Below the pieces are notes generated by a model. The model did not search any database and was not told the origin of the DNA. It saw nothing but the letters and a program-made list of their open reading frames with translations. Position numbers and translations under genes: made by a program. This document shows, piece by piece, positions 43,096 to 51,606 of a DNA stretch of 64,000 nucleotides. The number at the start of each line of letters is the position of its first letter. The first letter of the stretch is position 1. This DNA is from Massilia sp. CFBP 13721 (lineage in GTDB: Bacteria > Pseudomonadota > Gammaproteobacteria > Burkholderiales > Burkholderiaceae_D), in the NCBI RefSeq assembly GCF_014842025.1, contig NZ_JACYUY010000008.1:1-64000 (forward strand). Direction: 5' to 3'.

Positions 43096-43565
43096 GCTGG
43101 CAGCCCGGTGAAGTTGATGGTGTAGTGGACCGGCTGACGGTCCGCGTATCGGTCGATGATGTTGGCGGCGCCGGCATTCAGGGCCGGGTAGAACGGCAGC
43201 GCGCGTGGCGGCCGGTCGTCGGTGAACTTCCCCTGCATCATGGCGTCGCGCAGCACGACCAGCGAGGTGATCGCCTTCGTCACATGCGACATGCCCGAAT
43301 CGGCGTCGATGTCCTCACCCTCCCACCAGGCCATCAGGTGCCGCATCACACCGTCGTAGTAGACGGAGCCGCGCACACCCACCGCGCGGTAGTTGTGGCG
43401 GCCGTACTTGCTCGCACCCTCCAGCATGGCCACGCCGATCTCGGCCAGCACCGTCGCGGGCACGGTCGACATTGGCGCCTTGCGCACGCCGACCAGGTCT
43501 TTCGGGTTCGTCAGCTTTGCGTCAGCCAGCGGGTGGAACGTCAGCATCTCGTGGGAATCGTTCAT
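43092..43565 (-). CDS. dATP/dGTP diphosphohydrolase-type protein (DUF5664-like)
   Basis: A 157-residue protein with the MazG-like helical fold of this phage family: NPKDLVGVRKAPMSTVP, LEGASKYGRHNYR, YYDGVMRHLMAWWEGEDIDA and SHVTKAITSLVVLRDA. The family hydrolyses purine dNTPs. The related MazZ enzymes serve 2-aminoadenine DNA synthesis, but no purZ or dpoZ is seen here, so simple nucleotide-pool control is the safer reading. Confidence 0.78.
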   Translation of the reverse strand: MNDSHEMLTFHPLADAKLTNPKDLVGVRKAPMSTVPATVLAEIGVAMLEGASKYGRHNYRAVGVRGSVYYDGVMRHLMAWWEGEDIDADSGMSHVTKAITSLVVLRDAMMQGKFTDDRPPRALPFYPALNAGAANIIDRYADRQPVHYTINFTGLPA

Positions 43566-43584
43566 ATCATCCTTTCGTTTCGGT

Positions 43585-43824
43585 TTATGCTTCGTCGTTT
43601 TTCTGTTTTGCCTGCTGCCTCTCGATCCAGGCAGTGCGCGGCGCCATCGGGCTGGCCCAGAAGAAGTGCACGCAGGTCTGGTGGTCCCAGGCCACGAACG
43701 GATTCTTCAATTCGTAGCTGGTGCCGTCGTACCCGGTGCACCGCCCTTCCCCGCGTGCTTTGTGCTCCGGGTAGCCGATGGTGGTGAAGTGCTTGCACCG
43801 GGCGCAGATCTCCTGCCAGGTCAT
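43585..43824 (-). CDS. Small Cys-rich phage protein
   Basis: A 79-residue protein with CARCKHF at the start, GRCTGYDG in the middle and TCVHF later: four or five Cys likely to bind zinc. Related in pattern to the gene at 47322-47549. Packed tightly in the early operon. Function unknown. Confidence 0.7.
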   Translation of the reverse strand: MTWQEICARCKHFTTIGYPEHKARGEGRCTGYDGTSYELKNPFVAWDHQTCVHFFWASPMAPRTAWIERQQAKQKNDEA

Positions 43825-44462
43825 GCGGCTATCACCAGCGGCGCGGCCGGCGCGGCACCCTTCGCGTCACCGCCCAGCAGCGGCGTTTCAAGAGCACGCC
43901 CGCTGGCGATGACCTGGCGCGCGACCTCCGCATTGCCGATCAGCCGCACGCACGGTTTCGCCAGCCCTTCGGCCGTGTTGTGGGTGCTCGCGGTCCCCAG
44001 CAGGTATCGTGGGTATTCAGGAATCTGGCCGGAGATTCGGAAACCGCGGTACCGGTTGATGAACTCCTTCGCCACGAACGGCCAGCCGTCATCGTCGTGC
44101 GAGCAGGTGCGCACCCAGCCACCCATGTCGAGCAGCACCCGGTGGATGATCGGATCATCGAAGGCGACGTCCGTCCAGATGCCGACCTGGCGCACCGCGC
44201 GATCGACCTTCGACCAGGCCAACTGCGCTTGATCTTCGGTCCGGCCCTGCAGCACCCGCGTGACGTCGGCGATCTTCGGCATGAACTGGCCGCTGTCCGG
44301 ATTTTGCGTGTGCTGCCAGAGCGCGCGCTCGACCGCCTCCACGTCATACTGGCGCAGGCCTTCCCAATACAGGCCGATGGTGCCGGTCGATATCTCTTTG
44401 CTGTAATAATCTGCTATCCCCGTGAGCAGCGTGAGGAAGCGTGGACGGTCGTTAGGCTGCAT
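43821..44462 (-). CDS. Phage replication-associated protein (DUF6475-like)
   Basis: A 213-residue protein (RPRFLTLLTGIADYYSKEIS; LYWEGLRQYDVEAVERALWQ; GQFMPKIADV; GGWVRTC) of a family common in replication modules of proteobacterial siphoviruses. The helical N-terminal domain resembles loader or inhibitor proteins. Overlaps the upstream gene's end by 11 nt. Confidence 0.7.
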   Translation of the reverse strand: MQPNDRPRFLTLLTGIADYYSKEISTGTIGLYWEGLRQYDVEAVERALWQHTQNPDSGQFMPKIADVTRVLQGRTEDQAQLAWSKVDRAVRQVGIWTDVAFDDPIIHRVLLDMGGWVRTCSHDDDGWPFVAKEFINRYRGFRISGQIPEYPRYLLGTASTHNTAEGLAKPCVRLIGNAEVARQVIASGRALETPLLGGDAKGAAPAAPLVIAA

Positions 44463-44949
44463 TGCCGTGCTCCTCAAGCCAGCGCGCGGCGTTCTGCGCG
44501 GTTGCGGCGCCAGCCTTGCCCAAGGCGGGCACGGTGCGCAAGACGGATGCAACGGTCCCGTCACGCTGCTGCGCCAGGCGCCCCCACTTGTCGCGCAGGG
44601 TCTTCGGGCAGTGAATATTCCGGGTCCAGAACCGATCCGAGTGCGCCCACTGAAAGAGCTCGCAGATCTGGCGGTGCGTCCGGCCGTCGCGCTCGCGCAT
44701 GAGCCGAACGTCGTTGGCCCAGGTCGTGTAATTCGGCTCCCTCGACTGCGGCGCGGCGCTGACCAGCACGCCGAACAGCCAGCGCGCACACCGCTCATCA
44801 TCGGGATTGGTTTCGCGCGCGGATTTTGCTGCTTTCGTTTTCGTCTTGACCTGGTCGACAGCATCCAGCAGCTCGAGCAACTGCGTCGAGTCGACCAGCA
44901 CGGCCGGCACCGAATGCGCAGCCTGGCGCAGGGCTTCGCGGCTAAGCAT
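44452..44949 (-). CDS. Phage replication protein, O-like C-terminal domain
   Basis: A 165-residue protein. Its core (DDERCARWLFGVLVSAAPQS, NDVRLMRERDGRTHRQICEL, FQWAHSDRFWTRNI) is the conserved C-terminal domain of phage replication initiators that bind helicase-loading factors. A DNA-binding N-terminal domain is missing or reduced. Probable partner of the gene downstream. Confidence 0.65.
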   Translation of the reverse strand: MLSREALRQAAHSVPAVLVDSTQLLELLDAVDQVKTKTKAAKSARETNPDDERCARWLFGVLVSAAPQSREPNYTTWANDVRLMRERDGRTHRQICELFQWAHSDRFWTRNIHCPKTLRDKWGRLAQQRDGTVASVLRTVPALGKAGAATAQNAARWLEEHGNAA

Positions 44950-45739
44950 GGGCGACCTCCGCTGCTTGCTCCTGCTTTTTCTTCAGCTGCCACTTTGCCC
45001 ACTCGCCGGCCACCCAGGTGATCCCCTTCGGCGTAAAGCGTGCGGCGTTGTAGGCATGACCGTTCGTTTGGGCGGTACCGGCCTTGACGCAAAAACGGCC
45101 GGCGTCGATGTGCTGCGCGTGCGGCGTGAGCGCGCGCCCCAACCGGTACCAGATCTTCTGCTCAATCAGAAACTCCCGGAACCGGTTTTCGTTGGCGCCC
45201 AGCAGCTTGGCTACTTCGCGAAACCCTTTCGTGCCAGTCGAGTCGGCGTAGCGCTCCACGAACTCCACGGCCGGCGCAGCGGCTTCCAGTTGCGCGGCCT
45301 GGGCGGCAATCACATCCTGCTGGTCGGCAGCCAGGCGCAGCGCCTGGGCGAAGGTCTGCGGAATGGCCGGCGCCGGCGCGAGCGAGTACGAGCCAGTTCG
45401 GCGAATCGTCGGCAGAATCTCTTCGAACACGAGGCGCTCGAACTGCTGGGCCGCCGGCAGTGCGCAATTTACGATCAGGCGCAGCACATCGGGTTCGGCC
45501 AGCACGCGCACCTCCTGCACGCCGCCCGAGGTTTGAAGGGGGTAGCGTTTCGCGATACCCCTGCAGTGCCGGTTAATTGCGTCGGCGGCGTTGGCATAGC
45601 CGAGGGCGTCGCAGACGTCACGGCCGACGAACAGCGGCTCGCCGTCGTCGCCGGTGATCACGCGAATCTCGCGGCCGTCAAAGTGGAACGGCGCCAGGCC
45701 AGCGGCAGGGCTGCCTTGCAATGTCAGAATGCTTCCCAT
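44942..45739 (-). CDS. Phage antirepressor, Bro-N plus KilAC (ANT) domains
   Basis: A 265-residue protein. The N-terminal Bro-N domain (about 15-110) has FVGRDVCDALGYANAADAIN and FERLVFEEILPTIRRTGSY. The C-terminal KilA-C/ANT domain (about 140-250) has FVERYADSTGTKGFREVAKL and IWYRLGRALTPHAQHIDAGR. Antirepressors of this type bind repressors or host regulators. SD-like GGAAA precedes the ATG at 45739. Confidence 0.9.
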   Translation of the reverse strand: MGSILTLQGSPAAGLAPFHFDGREIRVITGDDGEPLFVGRDVCDALGYANAADAINRHCRGIAKRYPLQTSGGVQEVRVLAEPDVLRLIVNCALPAAQQFERLVFEEILPTIRRTGSYSLAPAPAIPQTFAQALRLAADQQDVIAAQAAQLEAAAPAVEFVERYADSTGTKGFREVAKLLGANENRFREFLIEQKIWYRLGRALTPHAQHIDAGRFCVKAGTAQTNGHAYNAARFTPKGITWVAGEWAKWQLKKKQEQAAEVAHA

Positions 45740-45857
45740 TTTCGTTTCCTTTCTTTCTATTGGCGCCGCGTCAAGCGGCATCCCGGTAGAGGCGGCGGGC
45801 GCCGGCCGAAGCCAAGCACGGCGTCGTGCTACGATTTACGTTTTTGCCGGAGCCACA

Positions 45858-46133
45858 ATGAAGCTGTCGACCGAAAGCACACACCTCGACTGGGACATTC
45901 GAACGGTGGCGGCGCCCGACAATCCCGAGGACTGGAAGCCGGGCGACCCGGATTGCTACTTCGTGCGGGGCGTGGCCGAACTCCGTGCTGACGGCGACCG
46001 GTTCAAATACTCGAGCGACAAGCCGCTGATGGTCGATACCGACCACATCGACGACGTGCGGCGCGCCGCGGTCTACCATGCCGACGCCAGGCTTCAGCTG
46101 CAGGACATGATCAACCGGCTTTTGATCAAGTAG
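45858..46133 (+). CDS. Small acidic protein on opposite strand
   Basis: A 91-residue protein (KLSTESTHLDWDIRTVAAPD; DPDCYFVRGVAEL; ends DMINRLLIK). It is divergent from the antirepressor and ends 2 nt from the convergent phosphatase gene. Opposite orientation suggests cargo with its own promoter. Function unknown. Confidence 0.6.
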   Translation: MKLSTESTHLDWDIRTVAAPDNPEDWKPGDPDCYFVRGVAELRADGDRFKYSSDKPLMVDTDHIDDVRRAAVYHADARLQLQDMINRLLIK

Positions 46134-46135
46134 GG

Positions 46136-46840
46136 TCATACCGCCCCCGCCGGGCAAAGGGTCGACGCGTCGAGCAGCGTGAAGGTGCCCGTCCGCCAGC
46201 CCATGGTGTCGATGTAGATCGTGTTACCGAGGGTGATCGACTTCAGCATCGGCGTGTGCCCCACAACCACAGCGCGCACGCCCTCGACCGGGTCGGTGTC
46301 GCCCATTTCGACGCGAACTCTCGACCACTGCGCACATTCGAGCAGCGCACGGCGCCTTTTGCCGGATAAGGTAAGGCTCTCCAGCATGGCGGTGAAGTCT
46401 CGCCAGACCGGCGTCGGGCACTCCGCGTGGACCACGCCCACCAGGCCCTGCTCCGTCTCCAGTTCGATGGCGATCGGTAGCGCGGCGAGGGTGGCGGCGA
46501 CCTCCAGTTGAGTCTCGCGGTCAAGGGCGATCATCCATGAGCCGCCATTGGCTGCGTAATTGCCCCATTCCATATTCCCATCGGGCCAGCGGATCGCCAT
46601 GTCCTCGTGGTTGCCCTGGACAGCATGCACCCACGGCTGCCCAAGCCATTCGACCACCCACGCCGATTCAGGCCCGCGATCAACCAGGTCGCCCACCATG
46701 ATGAGGCGATCCCCTGCCTCTGGGCTGAAGCCGATCGCCTGTAGCGCGTACTGCAGCTTGGTGAAGCAGCCGTGCACATCGCCCACAATGATGTCGCGGC
46801 CGTCGGCATTACGCGCGAGGCGTTTTACCGAACCCCTCAT
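46136..46840 (-). CDS. Serine/threonine protein phosphatase, lambda-PP type
   Basis: A 234-residue metallophosphoesterase with all PPP-family motifs: GDVHG (20-24), GDLVDRGPE (50-58), GNHED (76-80) and VVGHTPM near 195. It is of the lambda NinI/orf221 type and probably broad in substrate. ATG at 46840 overlaps the upstream gene's stop. Confidence 0.92.
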   Translation of the reverse strand: MRGSVKRLARNADGRDIIVGDVHGCFTKLQYALQAIGFSPEAGDRLIMVGDLVDRGPESAWVVEWLGQPWVHAVQGNHEDMAIRWPDGNMEWGNYAANGGSWMIALDRETQLEVAATLAALPIAIELETEQGLVGVVHAECPTPVWRDFTAMLESLTLSGKRRRALLECAQWSRVRVEMGDTDPVEGVRAVVVGHTPMLKSITLGNTIYIDTMGWRTGTFTLLDASTLCPAGAV

Positions 46841-47325
46841 GCCGCCTCCCGTGCCAGCTCGCGCACGACGCTGGTCGAGTTGATGTGGTGGCGCACCCGC
46901 CGGTCGACCTCCTGGCACGCGCGCTCGACGTCGATGGCGCGCACGTTCTCCAGCTGGGCGTCGTGACACTCCAGGCCGGCGCGGATCGCGTTGAGTTCGT
47001 CGCCCTTCAGGATGACGCGATCGAGTTTGACGATGCGCTTGCCCACCTCCAGCAGCGCGTCGCGCGCGGCGATGGTCTGCGCGCGGAACGCGTTGCCGAT
47101 GCCCTGCTCGCACATGACGTTGGCCATGTTGATCGCGCCGACCAGCAGGTCCCAGCCCTCCCGCGTGCCGGCGCCCTGGGTCATTTCGGCCAAGGCCTTG
47201 TGGCTGCGGATCTGGATCAGGCGCAGGTGCTCGATGTGGTCGCCGCTCATGCCGCCGAATACGGTGGTCAGGACGTTGCGGGCGACGTATTTCGGGCGGT
47301 ACTTTCTATTGCGTGGCTTTTTCAT
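46837..47325 (-). CDS. Hypothetical phage protein with basic N-terminus
   Basis: A 162-residue protein starting KKPRNRKYRPKYVARN and then mostly helical (WDLLVGAINMANVMCEQG; AQTIAARDALLEVGKRIVKL). Conserved-looking in early regions of related phages; a nucleic-acid role is possible from the basic start but unproven. Confidence 0.65.
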   Translation of the reverse strand: MKKPRNRKYRPKYVARNVLTTVFGGMSGDHIEHLRLIQIRSHKALAEMTQGAGTREGWDLLVGAINMANVMCEQGIGNAFRAQTIAARDALLEVGKRIVKLDRVILKGDELNAIRAGLECHDAQLENVRAIDVERACQEVDRRVRHHINSTSVVRELAREAA

Positions 47326-47549
47326 ACTGTTTCCATTTCTTTCTTCGCGTCGGCGTGCTGCTCCAGGAACGCGCGGCGCTCGCGCGTCTGCCCGGCCGGC
47401 GCCGGCTTGAACAGCACCGTCGGCGGCGCGTCAGCGCGCACGTATCGCTCGTAGCCCAAGCACCAGCCGCGACCCTCGGCGGCCTGCTGCTCGTGGCCAC
47501 TGATGATGAAGCGGGCGCACATGGCGCATGGATCGTGGGCGCGTGTCAT
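47322..47549 (-). CDS. Small Cys-containing phage protein
   Basis: A 75-residue protein with CAMCARF near the start and GWCLGYERY, a pattern shared with the gene at 43585-43824. Then a charged helical tail. Likely binds zinc. Function unknown. Confidence 0.65.
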   Translation of the reverse strand: MTRAHDPCAMCARFIISGHEQQAAEGRGWCLGYERYVRADAPPTVLFKPAPAGQTRERRAFLEQHADAKKEMETV

Positions 47550-47935
47550 GCTGCAACCGCCATCGACACGGCCACCGGGATCTTGAGGCGCTTGCACTCG
47601 TCCTCGTACGGCAGCCAGGTCTCAGCGGGCGCGCCGTTCTTGATCACCGGATTGCCTTCCTTGTCCCGCTTCGGGCCACGCACCATCAGCACCGTGTCGC
47701 GCACATGGCCGGGGTCGGCGGCGATCCAGTCGATGCAAAAATGCGGCGTGTCGAGTTCAGGGCTGATCTTCACGCGTCGCCCCCCCTGGTTGAACATTTG
47801 ATCCGCCAGCGCATCACGGCGCGCAGCCCACTCCACCGGCGTCAGGTTGCGGCCGTCGGCCTGAGTGGAAGTCTTTTTCGCCGCTGCGGCGCGGCACACA
47901 GTCAGGCTGATTCCAAAAACGCAAAATGCACCCAT
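47546..47935 (-). CDS. Hypothetical phage protein
   Basis: A 129-residue protein. The first 20 residues are hydrophobic (GAFCVFGISLTVCRAAAA), perhaps a translation-start artefact or an anchor; the rest is soluble (EWAARRDALADQMFNQGGRR; DTVLMVRGPKRDKEGNP). Packed in the operon. Function unknown. Confidence 0.6.
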   Translation of the reverse strand: MGAFCVFGISLTVCRAAAAKKTSTQADGRNLTPVEWAARRDALADQMFNQGGRRVKISPELDTPHFCIDWIAADPGHVRDTVLMVRGPKRDKEGNPVIKNGAPAETWLPYEDECKRLKIPVAVSMAVAA

Positions 47936-47937
47936 GG

Positions 47938-48492
47938 TCAGTACTCCGTCATTTCTTCAGTGGTCGCGCGGGCATCCGCCGGCGCGCGCTGGTTAATTTC
48001 GATGAGGGCCACGCACTCGGCCAGCAGCTCTCGCTCGGTGCCATACCGCGCCTGGAACGTCGCCTTGCGCCCGTGCAGGCTGATCCGGCCGCGCGGGTCG
48101 GTGTCGTCCTGCTGGTGGTGCGCGCTGCAAAGTGGAAGCACCAGGAAGTGCGCGCCCGGCTTCGTTCGCCCGTCGATGTGGTGGATGCTCACCGCCGGGT
48201 TGGTGCGGCCGTCCTTCTTGCAGGCGATGCAGCCCAGTGCGGCAATCGAATCCATGAAGCGCGCTTCGGCGGCAGTGGGCGGGCGGCCCTTCATGCCGCG
48301 CGACTTCATCGGCTTTGGCAGCTTGGTCGGCTTCGGGTCGCGTGCGCGGGCCTTTGCCTGGACCGCGTGGACGCGCAGCAGGCCGGCGCCGGCCGCCAGG
48401 GTCTTCGTGCTTGAGCTGCTCATCGGCGTTTTGCGCTGGAGGGGCTTGCCCTGCTTGAGAGGCTTACCGGGCTTGAGGGTCGAGGTGCGCAT
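47938..48492 (-). CDS. Ref-family RecA-dependent nuclease
   Basis: A 184-residue protein. A basic disordered N-terminus (about 1-75) precedes an HNH-like core: ALGCIACKKDGRTNP, SIHHIDGRTKPGAH, LPLCSAHHQQD, HGRKATFQARYGTERELLAE. This is the arrangement of phage P1 Ref, which cuts single-stranded DNA within RecA filaments and stimulates recombination. Other HNH proteins share parts of it, so activity is inferred. Confidence 0.8.
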   Translation of the reverse strand: MRTSTLKPGKPLKQGKPLQRKTPMSSSSTKTLAAGAGLLRVHAVQAKARARDPKPTKLPKPMKSRGMKGRPPTAAEARFMDSIAALGCIACKKDGRTNPAVSIHHIDGRTKPGAHFLVLPLCSAHHQQDDTDPRGRISLHGRKATFQARYGTERELLAECVALIEINQRAPADARATTEEMTEY

Positions 48493-48698
48493 CACAACTG
48501 CCTCCAGCAAAGCTCGATTGCCTGGGCATCGGTGAACCCTGCTTTTTGTAGTTCCACGAATTGCTGATGCACTTCCCGGGCGCGGTAGCGGATCAGCTCG
48601 CAGCGCATAGGCCAGTTTTCATTCGCCATCTCGACGAACTCCTTGACCTGGGCCGCGGCCTGTGCGCGCTTCCGCTCTTTGTTGTCGGCGGGCGTCAT
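48492..48698 (-). CDS. Small hypothetical phage protein
   Basis: A 68-residue helical protein (TPADNKERKRAQAAAQVKEF; ANENWPMRCELIRYRAREVH). Stop and the following ATG overlap (TGATG); the start overlaps the upstream stop (ATGA). Function unknown. Confidence 0.7.
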   Translation of the reverse strand: MTPADNKERKRAQAAAQVKEFVEMANENWPMRCELIRYRAREVHQQFVELQKAGFTDAQAIELCWRQL

Positions 48699-49393
48699 GG
48701 TGCCACCCGCTTGAACTCGACCACCCACACCCATGGGTTGGCGTCCCAGCTGCCGGCGCCGTTGATGCTTTCCCACAGCGCCTGGTATGCCTGCACTGGC
48801 GATGGCCCGATTGGAGGCTTCGCGCCGGCCGAGACAGCTTCGTCGAATAGGAAGCGCCAGGCTGGAAAGTGCTCGCGGTCCCATGCCTGGCTGCGGATAT
48901 GCACTGCGCCTTCGGCGATCGCATCCGATTCGCTGCAGTCTTGCAGCCGCTCGACGCGCACCGACACCACCTCCAGCAGGATGCGGCTGGCCCAGCGGGG
49001 CATGTGAATGCTCGGGCGCCACACCAAGTCGGAACCGGTCCAGTCGGCGCGGAAGATGCAGTGCTCCGGCTTCTGAAACTTGCGCGGGATTTCCGACAGC
49101 GGCGAGCCTTTGCAGCCCATGTACTGCGTGTAATGCCAGGTGCCATCGTCCTCCGGGTCTTCCAGCCAAGTCTCGCGCACCCACAGGCGATCGCCAGGCT
49201 GGCCGTACGGGCAGTAGATCACGGGGCTGCCATACCGCCAGCAGCAGCCATTGAGTGGCTTGCCGTCGGCTTGGGTTACGCACACACCTTCAGCGGGATC
49301 CAACTGCTTCACCACGCGCCGCGTCTGCGTCTTGCTGCCGTCGAGCAGCGCGCGCACCATCGGCGCGCTGAAAAGGATTGGGCGCTCTTTCAT
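48695..49393 (-). CDS. ASCH/PUA-like domain phage protein
   Basis: A 232-residue protein beginning KERPILFSAPMVRALLDGSK with KTQTRR, then CPYGQPGDRLWVRETW and MPRWASRILLEVVSVRVERL. This is a widespread phage family with an ASCH (PUA-like) fold, presumed to bind RNA or modified bases. Exact role unknown. Confidence 0.8.
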   Translation of the reverse strand: MKERPILFSAPMVRALLDGSKTQTRRVVKQLDPAEGVCVTQADGKPLNGCCWRYGSPVIYCPYGQPGDRLWVRETWLEDPEDDGTWHYTQYMGCKGSPLSEIPRKFQKPEHCIFRADWTGSDLVWRPSIHMPRWASRILLEVVSVRVERLQDCSESDAIAEGAVHIRSQAWDREHFPAWRFLFDEAVSAGAKPPIGPSPVQAYQALWESINGAGSWDANPWVWVVEFKRVAP

Positions 49394-49818
49394 CCCTCAC
49401 CTCCGCCGGCAGTCTTGAAGCCAAACCCAGCCGGACGCTGGAACCTCGGATCGATCTCACGGATGCCGCGCGAGTTCGGCATGTACGCCTTGCGCAGCGG
49501 TGGGCGATTGAGGGCGCCCAGCCCGTCGCGGGGTGCTGCGACCTGGCCGATGTACACGTCGTGCACCACGCCGGCCAGCTTGTCGTAATAGGCGCGCGCG
49601 TCGGCGCTGCACGCAAAGTGCCCAGCCTTCGTAACGACCATCCAGCCAGAGCGGAGCGCACCCTGCAGCATTTCCGCGCGCTGGTCGACGCCCAGGTCGG
49701 GGCGCACTTCGAGGAACAATTCGCCTTCCGGCGCAGCGCCGACTTTGTACAGGTATTCGCCTGCGAGAAATGCGAAGCAGCCAGCTGGCGGCACGCGGGT
49801 TTTGGTATGGGCGCCCAT
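49390..49818 (-). CDS. Hypothetical phage protein
   Basis: A 142-residue protein (GAHTKTRVPPAGCFAFLAGE; GWMVVTKAGHFACSADARAY). Start at 49818 overlaps the upstream stop. Packed in the early operon; function unknown. Confidence 0.6.
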   Translation of the reverse strand: MGAHTKTRVPPAGCFAFLAGEYLYKVGAAPEGELFLEVRPDLGVDQRAEMLQGALRSGWMVVTKAGHFACSADARAYYDKLAGVVHDVYIGQVAAPRDGLGALNRPPLRKAYMPNSRGIREIDPRFQRPAGFGFKTAGGGEG

Positions 49819-50078
49819 TATTGAGCCCTCCGAATAGTGAAGCGGGCGACCCAGCAGCCACCGGCGTGAGGTTCGCCCTGGAGCCGGCCGCACGAGATGC
49901 AGCGCGGCAGGCTTTGAGCGACGGGTGCCGCGGTGGCGCGCGCAGGCGCCGGGCGGCAGTTGCATGGCCGGCGGCCACCGGAGCAGTCGCCGCTGCAGCC
50001 GGGTGCGGTGCGCACCAGGTCGACCAGGGCGGTCAATGGCGCGAGTGCGGCGCGAATGTGTGCTGGGATCGAGATCAT
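49818..50078 (-). CDS. Small Cys-rich phage protein
   Basis: An 86-residue protein with six or seven Cys in the second half (CSGDCSG, PCNC, PRCISCGRL, GGCW), suggesting zinc binding. Starts overlapping the stop of the methyltransferase gene. Function unknown. Confidence 0.6.
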   Translation of the reverse strand: MISIPAHIRAALAPLTALVDLVRTAPGCSGDCSGGRRPCNCRPAPARATAAPVAQSLPRCISCGRLQGEPHAGGCWVARFTIRRAQ

Positions 50079-51139
50079 GCTGCCTCCATTACGGCTTCGA
50101 TGAAGACGCGCGCCGCCTCGGCGTTGATCGCGTTGCCGTAGGCGCGCAGGCGTCCCACTCGGCTGGCAGCCCCATGAGCCAGCGGGAATGTGCCGGGTTC
50201 AACTGGCCGCCACTTTCCATCCCGGCATCCGAGCCAGTCAGCATCGCGCCAGTAGCCGTTAGTCGGGCCGGGCCGCAGATCGCTGCCGCCATCGATAGAT
50301 CCTGAGGTGATCCCTTCCTGGCAATCTCCGATGCCGCGCCCTCCGCCGTCCGCACGTTCTTCTCGCCGTCCGCTGCGCGAGGCGTCGGCCAGGCTGATAA
50401 CGCTACCGTCTTCCGGCTGCTGTCGTTGTTCCCCGCTGCGTTGTTGCCGTTCTGCGCTGGCGTTCCCGCCATCGGTGTCGGCCAGCCGGACAATGCCAGC
50501 TTCACCGTCGCCGACAGCCCCATCGTTACCTTGGAACCGTCCGGCATGCGTCCTGTCATCGAGACGCCCGTGCGTGGCCCCTTGCCTCCGTCCCCGTCGC
50601 TCGCCGCCGGCGTTGGCCACCCAATAGAGCCGGTCTCGGATGTGCGGCGCACCGACGCCCGCAGACGGAAACGGGACCGCCCCGAAGGCGTAACCCAGGG
50701 CTTCCAGGTCAGCGTGTACAAGGTCGATCCAAGGATCTGCGTCTTTGCTCGCAACCTGCTCTCCAAGGATGACTGGAGGGCGGCGCTTTTGTGCGCGGCA
50801 CCATTCATCGTGCTGCTTGATGAGGTGATAGAAGGCTGGCCACAGGTGCCGCTCGTCAGCAAACCCAGCTCCTTGGCCTGCCGCGCTGAAAGGTTGGCAA
50901 GGGCAGGAACCGGTCCAAACAGGTCGATCATCTGGCCAGCCGGCGCGACGAAGCGCGAGCGACCAGACACCGATGCCGGCGAAGAAGTGGCATTGGGCGA
51001 AGTCCTGCAGGTCGGCGGGGTGTACATCCTCAATGCTCCTGGTGTCGACCACGCCCGGCGCGATGTGCCCGGCCGCGATCAGCTCGACCAGCCATTCGGC
51101 CGCATATTTGTCGATTTCGTTGTAGTAGTTGGGCTTCAT
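50075..51139 (-). CDS. DNA (cytosine-5) methyltransferase
   Basis: A 354-residue Dcm-type enzyme with FAGIG (53-57, SAM binding), SCPCQPF with catalytic Cys81, GEQV (126-129, replacing the usual ENV) and RDRLYWVA (168-175). The target-recognition part is an unusual Gly/Asp/Arg-rich stretch. It ends with the conserved [12 protein letters not shown] region. It probably protects phage DNA from restriction. ATG at 51139 overlaps the upstream stop (ATGA); a GTG 6 nt earlier is possible. Confidence 0.9.
   Translation of the reverse strand: MKPNYYNEIDKYAAEWLVELIAAGHIAPGVVDTRSIEDVHPADLQDFAQCHFFAGIGVWSLALRRAGWPDDRPVWTGSCPCQPFSAAGQGAGFADERHLWPAFYHLIKQHDEWCRAQKRRPPVILGEQVASKDADPWIDLVHADLEALGYAFGAVPFPSAGVGAPHIRDRLYWVANAGGERRGRRQGATHGRLDDRTHAGRFQGNDGAVGDGEAGIVRLADTDGGNASAERQQRSGEQRQQPEDGSVISLADASRSGRREERADGGGRGIGDCQEGITSGSIDGGSDLRPGPTNGYWRDADWLGCRDGKWRPVEPGTFPLAHGAASRVGRLRAYGNAINAEAARVFIEAVMEAA
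50089..51033 (-). CDS. Long overlapping frame inside the methyltransferase gene
   Basis: A 314-residue open frame in the +1 phase of the same strand, covering nearly the whole methyltransferase gene. Its product would be Ser/Thr/Pro-rich, with segments such as [20 protein letters not shown] and [20 protein letters not shown]. From memory I believe similar sequences occur in database proteins near phage methyltransferases, but I could not check. High GC alone makes long frames, so it may be non-coding. Confidence 0.3.
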   Translation of the reverse strand: MRMYTPPTCRTSPNATSSPASVSGRSRFVAPAGQMIDLFGPVPALANLSARQAKELGLLTSGTCGQPSITSSSSTMNGAAHKSAALQSSLESRLRAKTQILGSTLYTLTWKPWVTPSGRSRFRLRASVRRTSETGSIGWPTPAASDGDGGKGPRTGVSMTGRMPDGSKVTMGLSATVKLALSGWPTPMAGTPAQNGNNAAGNNDSSRKTVALSAWPTPRAADGEKNVRTAEGAASEIARKGSPQDLSMAAAICGPARLTATGAMLTGSDAGMESGGQLNPAHSRWLMGLPAEWDACAPTATRSTPRRRASSSKP

Positions 51140-51606
51140 GCCCACACCTCATGACGGCCGGCGCCGAAGAAAGCAGCCACCAGCGGATCGCGCATCGGCG
51201 GCGTGCGGCTCAGGCGCACCATGTAGTGCACGTCGTCTTCGAGGATGTGGAAGTGGCGGCGCGGGTCGCGCGCGGCGACCATCAGGGCCGACATCGATTG
51301 CTTGGCCGGCCGCGATGGCAGGTCGCCCGCCAGGCTGGCCAGGTATGCCCGCGCTTCGTCGACGGTGATCGCCAGGCGGTAGACCGGGAAGCCTTCGAAC
51401 TTTTCGGTGGCGTCGACGCGGCGCGCGATCTCGATCTTAGCGCCCAGCTCGGCGAGGTATTTGCGCACGCCGGATGGGCCCAGCTGCAGCACTTCGCCGA
51501 TTTCGGAGCGCTCCAGGTCTCCGGCCAGCAGCGCGGTTACCAAGGTGCGCAGGCGCTCGGCGCGCGCGGCGGTCTGGCGGGGAGTGATGTTGCGGGCGCG
51601 GGTCAT
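51136..51606 (-). CDS. HTH-type DNA-binding phage protein
   Basis: A 156-residue protein with an N-terminal winged-helix-like part (RAERLRTLVTALLAGDLERS; EIGEVLQLGPSGVRKYLAEL) and a second helical domain. Start at 51606 follows the overlap with the upstream stop. Probably a regulator; target unknown. Confidence 0.7.
   Translation of the reverse strand: MTRARNITPRQTAARAERLRTLVTALLAGDLERSEIGEVLQLGPSGVRKYLAELGAKIEIARRVDATEKFEGFPVYRLAITVDEARAYLASLAGDLPSRPAKQSMSALMVAARDPRRHFHILEDDVHYMVRLSRTPPMRDPLVAAFFGAGRHEVWA

Noticed and set aside
43092..43565. Evidence for 2-aminoadenine (Z) DNA synthesis
   Set aside because: Only a dATP/dGTP diphosphohydrolase-like gene is present; no purZ-, datZ- or dpoZ-like gene was recognised, and the family occurs in ordinary phages.
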